Source: Clostridiales bacterium (GTDB lineage Bacteria > Bacillota > Clostridia > Oscillospirales > Oscillospiraceae). Taken from it: DNA of 44,220 bases. The stretch lies in contig JAAYOP010000024.1 of NCBI GenBank assembly GCA_012520295.1, positions 1 through 44,220 of the forward strand, given 5' to 3'. Below the pieces are notes generated by a model. It was given only the letters and a program-made list of their open reading frames with translations. It ran no database searches and was not told the DNA's origin. This document shows, in pieces, positions 42,480 to 44,220 of the stretch (positions within the stretch are counted from its first letter, which is position 1; each line of letters begins with the position of its first letter). A program made the position numbers and the translations under genes.

Positions 42480-43877
42480 CTACTGTTTTGCCAGTTTTCT
42501 GCCCATAAGAACACCCATTGAGGAGGCCATCATAAGGCCCCTTGTCCAGCCGCTGGAATCTCCCAGACAGTACAGACCCGAGACGCTGGTTTTCAGGTCC
42601 GGAGTCATTTTTACCTTATTGCTGTAAAATTTGAGCTCGGGGGAGTATAAAAGAGTTTCCTCGCTGGCAAAACCGGGAACAACCAGGTCCACGGCTTCGA
42701 TGAAATTTATTATGTTTGTCATGGTCCGGTAGGGCATGGCGAAGGTGATGTCACCTGCCACGGCATCCGGAAGGGTCGGTCTGACGTTTGATTTGTTCAA
42801 CTCATCCTGCCAGGTCCGTTTCCCGTCCAGAATGTCCCCATATCTTTGAACCATTATACGCCCATCGCCCAGCATATTCGTTAGCTCGCCGATTCTCCGG
42901 GCAAAGGCTATGGGTTGATTAAAGGGCTCTGTGAAATTGTGTGAGCAGAGAATGGCGAGATTTGTGTTATCACTTTTAAAACCCTTGTAGGAGTGACCGT
43001 TGACAACTGAGAGCCCGTTGTCGTAGTTTTCCTGGCTGACAAATCCTCCGGGATTCTGGCAAAAGGTGCGAACCTTGTTTTTAAAGGGTTTTGGGTAGCC
43101 TATCAGCTTGGATTCGTAGAGCACTTCGTTTACATGTTCCATTATTTCAGTTCTGACCTCAACACGAACACCTATATCAACGGTGCCGGGCCTGTGGTGA
43201 ATGTCGTGAATTGAACACTGCTGCTCCAGCCAGCCGGCGCCCCCTCTTCCGGTTGCTATAATGTTGTGCTCGGCGAGGAGCTCGTATACCTGTCCGTTTT
43301 TTGCTTCAATAGTCGCTCCCTTGCATACCCTGTCGGAGATAATCAGGTCCGTGCACTGGGTTTCGAAAAGAATCTCAACCCCGTGCTCCAGGAGATATTG
43401 CTGTATGGAATAATAAAGCTCCTGAGCTTTTTCCGTTCCCAGGTGGCGGATAGGACAGTCTACAAGCTTCAGCCCTGCCTTGATGGCTCTTTTCCTGATG
43501 TTTTTTATTTCCTCTTCCTTGCCTCTTCCTTCAACATGCTCATCAGCACCGAAAGAGAGGTATACTTTGTCCGTATAGTCAATAAGCTCCTGAGTAAAAT
43601 CATCACCCAAAAGAATGGGAAGATCGCCTCCCACTTCATAGCTTAGAGAGAGCTTCCCATCCGAGAAGGCACCGGCACCTGAAAAACCATGGGTTATATG
43701 GCAATAAGGCCTGCAATTGATGCATTTTTTCGTCTCGCTCTTCGGGCAGTGTCTTTTTTCTATAGGCTTACCCTTTTCAACTATCGTTATTTTCTTGCGG
43801 CTGCCCTTTTTTATAAGCTCCAAAGCCGTGAAAATTCCGGCCGGGCCTGCACCTACTATGAGAATATCTGTTTTCAT
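42480..43877 (-). CDS. FAD-dependent oxidoreductase, COG2509-like
   Basis: A 465-residue flavoprotein with the Rossmann motif G9-A-G-P-A-G14 at the N-terminus and a C-terminal GDSSGWTRGLMMASSMG flavin segment. A cysteine array C44-x7-C52-x2-C55-x3-C59 lies right before GFSGAGAFSDGKL. I recall this pattern as conserved in COG2509 proteins. It might bind a metal cluster or zinc. The reaction is not known. No partner gene adjoins it. Confidence 0.85.
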   Translation of the reverse strand: MKTDILIVGAGPAGIFTALELIKKGSRKKITIVEKGKPIEKRHCPKSETKKCINCRPYCHITHGFSGAGAFSDGKLSLSYEVGGDLPILLGDDFTQELIDYTDKVYLSFGADEHVEGRGKEEEIKNIRKRAIKAGLKLVDCPIRHLGTEKAQELYYSIQQYLLEHGVEILFETQCTDLIISDRVCKGATIEAKNGQVYELLAEHNIIATGRGGAGWLEQQCSIHDIHHRPGTVDIGVRVEVRTEIMEHVNEVLYESKLIGYPKPFKNKVRTFCQNPGGFVSQENYDNGLSVVNGHSYKGFKSDNTNLAILCSHNFTEPFNQPIAFARRIGELTNMLGDGRIMVQRYGDILDGKRTWQDELNKSNVRPTLPDAVAGDITFAMPYRTMTNIINFIEAVDLVVPGFASEETLLYSPELKFYSNKVKMTPDLKTSVSGLYCLGDSSGWTRGLMMASSMGVLMGRKLAKQ

Positions 43878-44152
43878 TTGTATGCTCCGTTTTCCCGTTT
43901 TTCATATATTCATTTGCTGTTAAGTATTCTGTCATATCTTGTTAATGTAATGGCTGAATGGCAATGCTATTATAGGTTACCACAAAATGTTTGTCAATTA
44001 CAGCATCCCTCCAGACAGGATGGGCAAACCAGCGGAAATCATCCATATATGATTAGTATAACCGAATATGTTGTCACCATATAAGAGTTTAAAACTTGTA
44101 TAGTGTACAATGATATGGTCTAAAAAAAGAAGAAGCTGACCCCTAACTGTGG

Positions 44153-44158
44153 TAAAAT
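44153..44158 (+). promoter_or_regulatory. extended -10 before the gene at the right edge
   Basis: TGG followed by TAAAAT forms an extended -10 about 45 bases upstream of the partial ATG at 44200. No good -35 is seen. The rest of 43878-44152 shows AT-rich sequence without a gene I can support. Confidence 0.35.
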
Positions 44159-44199
44159 GGTAAGTGCTAACAAACCAATCACAGAAAGGGATAGCTTCT

Positions 44200-44220
44200 A
44201 TGAAAAGAATAGCACAAAAA
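44200..44220 (+). CDS. start of a gene cut by the window edge, possibly a transposase
   Basis: ATG at 44200 begins MKRIAQK and runs off the window. AGAAAGGG stands directly upstream as a ribosome binding site. The preceding AAGAAGCTGACCCCTAA could be an insertion-sequence end. I only suspect a transposase; seven residues do not prove a family. Confidence 0.3.

Noticed and set aside
1-44220. CRISPR array, tRNA or rRNA genes
   Set aside because: I saw no regularly spaced direct repeats and no cloverleaf or rRNA-like sequence in the gaps. A covariance-model scan was not possible.

Overview
The window looks like a chromosomal segment of an anaerobic Gram-positive bacterium of the class Clostridia, possibly of the Oscillospirales or a neighbouring order. 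That placement is an inference. It rests on the recJ-rel-dtd-MBL-hemZ order, the HemZ and YmdB family genes, Gram-positive ribosome binding sites (GGAGG) and the extended -10 promoters (TGnTATAAT). The carbon monoxide dehydrogenase/acetyl-CoA synthase core (cooS, cooC, acsB) points to Wood-Ljungdahl-type C1 metabolism. No acsC, acsD, acsE or methyl-branch genes lie in the window.

Layout, left to right. (1) Positions 154-5145: a strong promoter, cooS, the nickel-insertion ATPase cooC and acsB, closed by a 40-bp perfect palindrome. (2) 5192-5747: a single MaoC-like hot-dog hydratase with its own promoter and terminator. (3) 5874-8631 (minus): larE-larB-larC, the nickel-pincer cofactor genes, without larA. 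(4) 8725-13584 (minus): an ABC ATPase, an ABC-2 permease, a GldG-like protein and a DUF4340 protein, all tightly coupled. (5) 13985-18105 (plus): rpmE, a flavin reductase-like protein, a GT4 glycosyltransferase, hflX and a YigZ/IMPACT protein. (6) 18132-24403: a CBS-pair protein, a BTAD/SARP-type regulator with a degenerate GGDEF-like tail, a divergent cyclase-family hydrolase, a PHP phosphatase, and a MoxR ATPase/VWA pair. (7) 24651-27383 (minus): rpsO-pnp with a structured leader. (8) 27658-31798 (plus): a YmdB-like phosphoesterase and a YhaO/YhaN (SbcD/SbcC-like) pair. (9) 31983-40770 (minus): a cytidylate-kinase-like protein, a uridine-kinase-like protein, hemZ, an MBL hydrolase, dtd, rel and recJ. 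(10) 41045-43877 (minus): an HtrA-like membrane protease and a COG2509-like FAD protein. The right edge reads into a possible insertion-sequence gene.

Two modules stand out functionally. The nickel enzymes CODH and ACS, with their CooC maturase, sit next to the nickel-pincer cofactor pathway. The recJ-rel-dtd operon combines DNA repair, stringent response and tRNA proofreading, as in many Clostridia.

The least explained items are a dispersed repeat of about 70-115 bp (three copies, one of which creates a false N-terminal extension on a kinase gene), a 117-bp element with terminal inverted repeats between rpsO and pnp, the MoxR/VWA pair with a degenerate HExxH motif, the BTAD-GGDEF-like fusion, and the GldG/DUF4340 ABC system. 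Nothing in the window is clearly a complete new system. All identifications come from motifs and family knowledge read by eye; no search was run.
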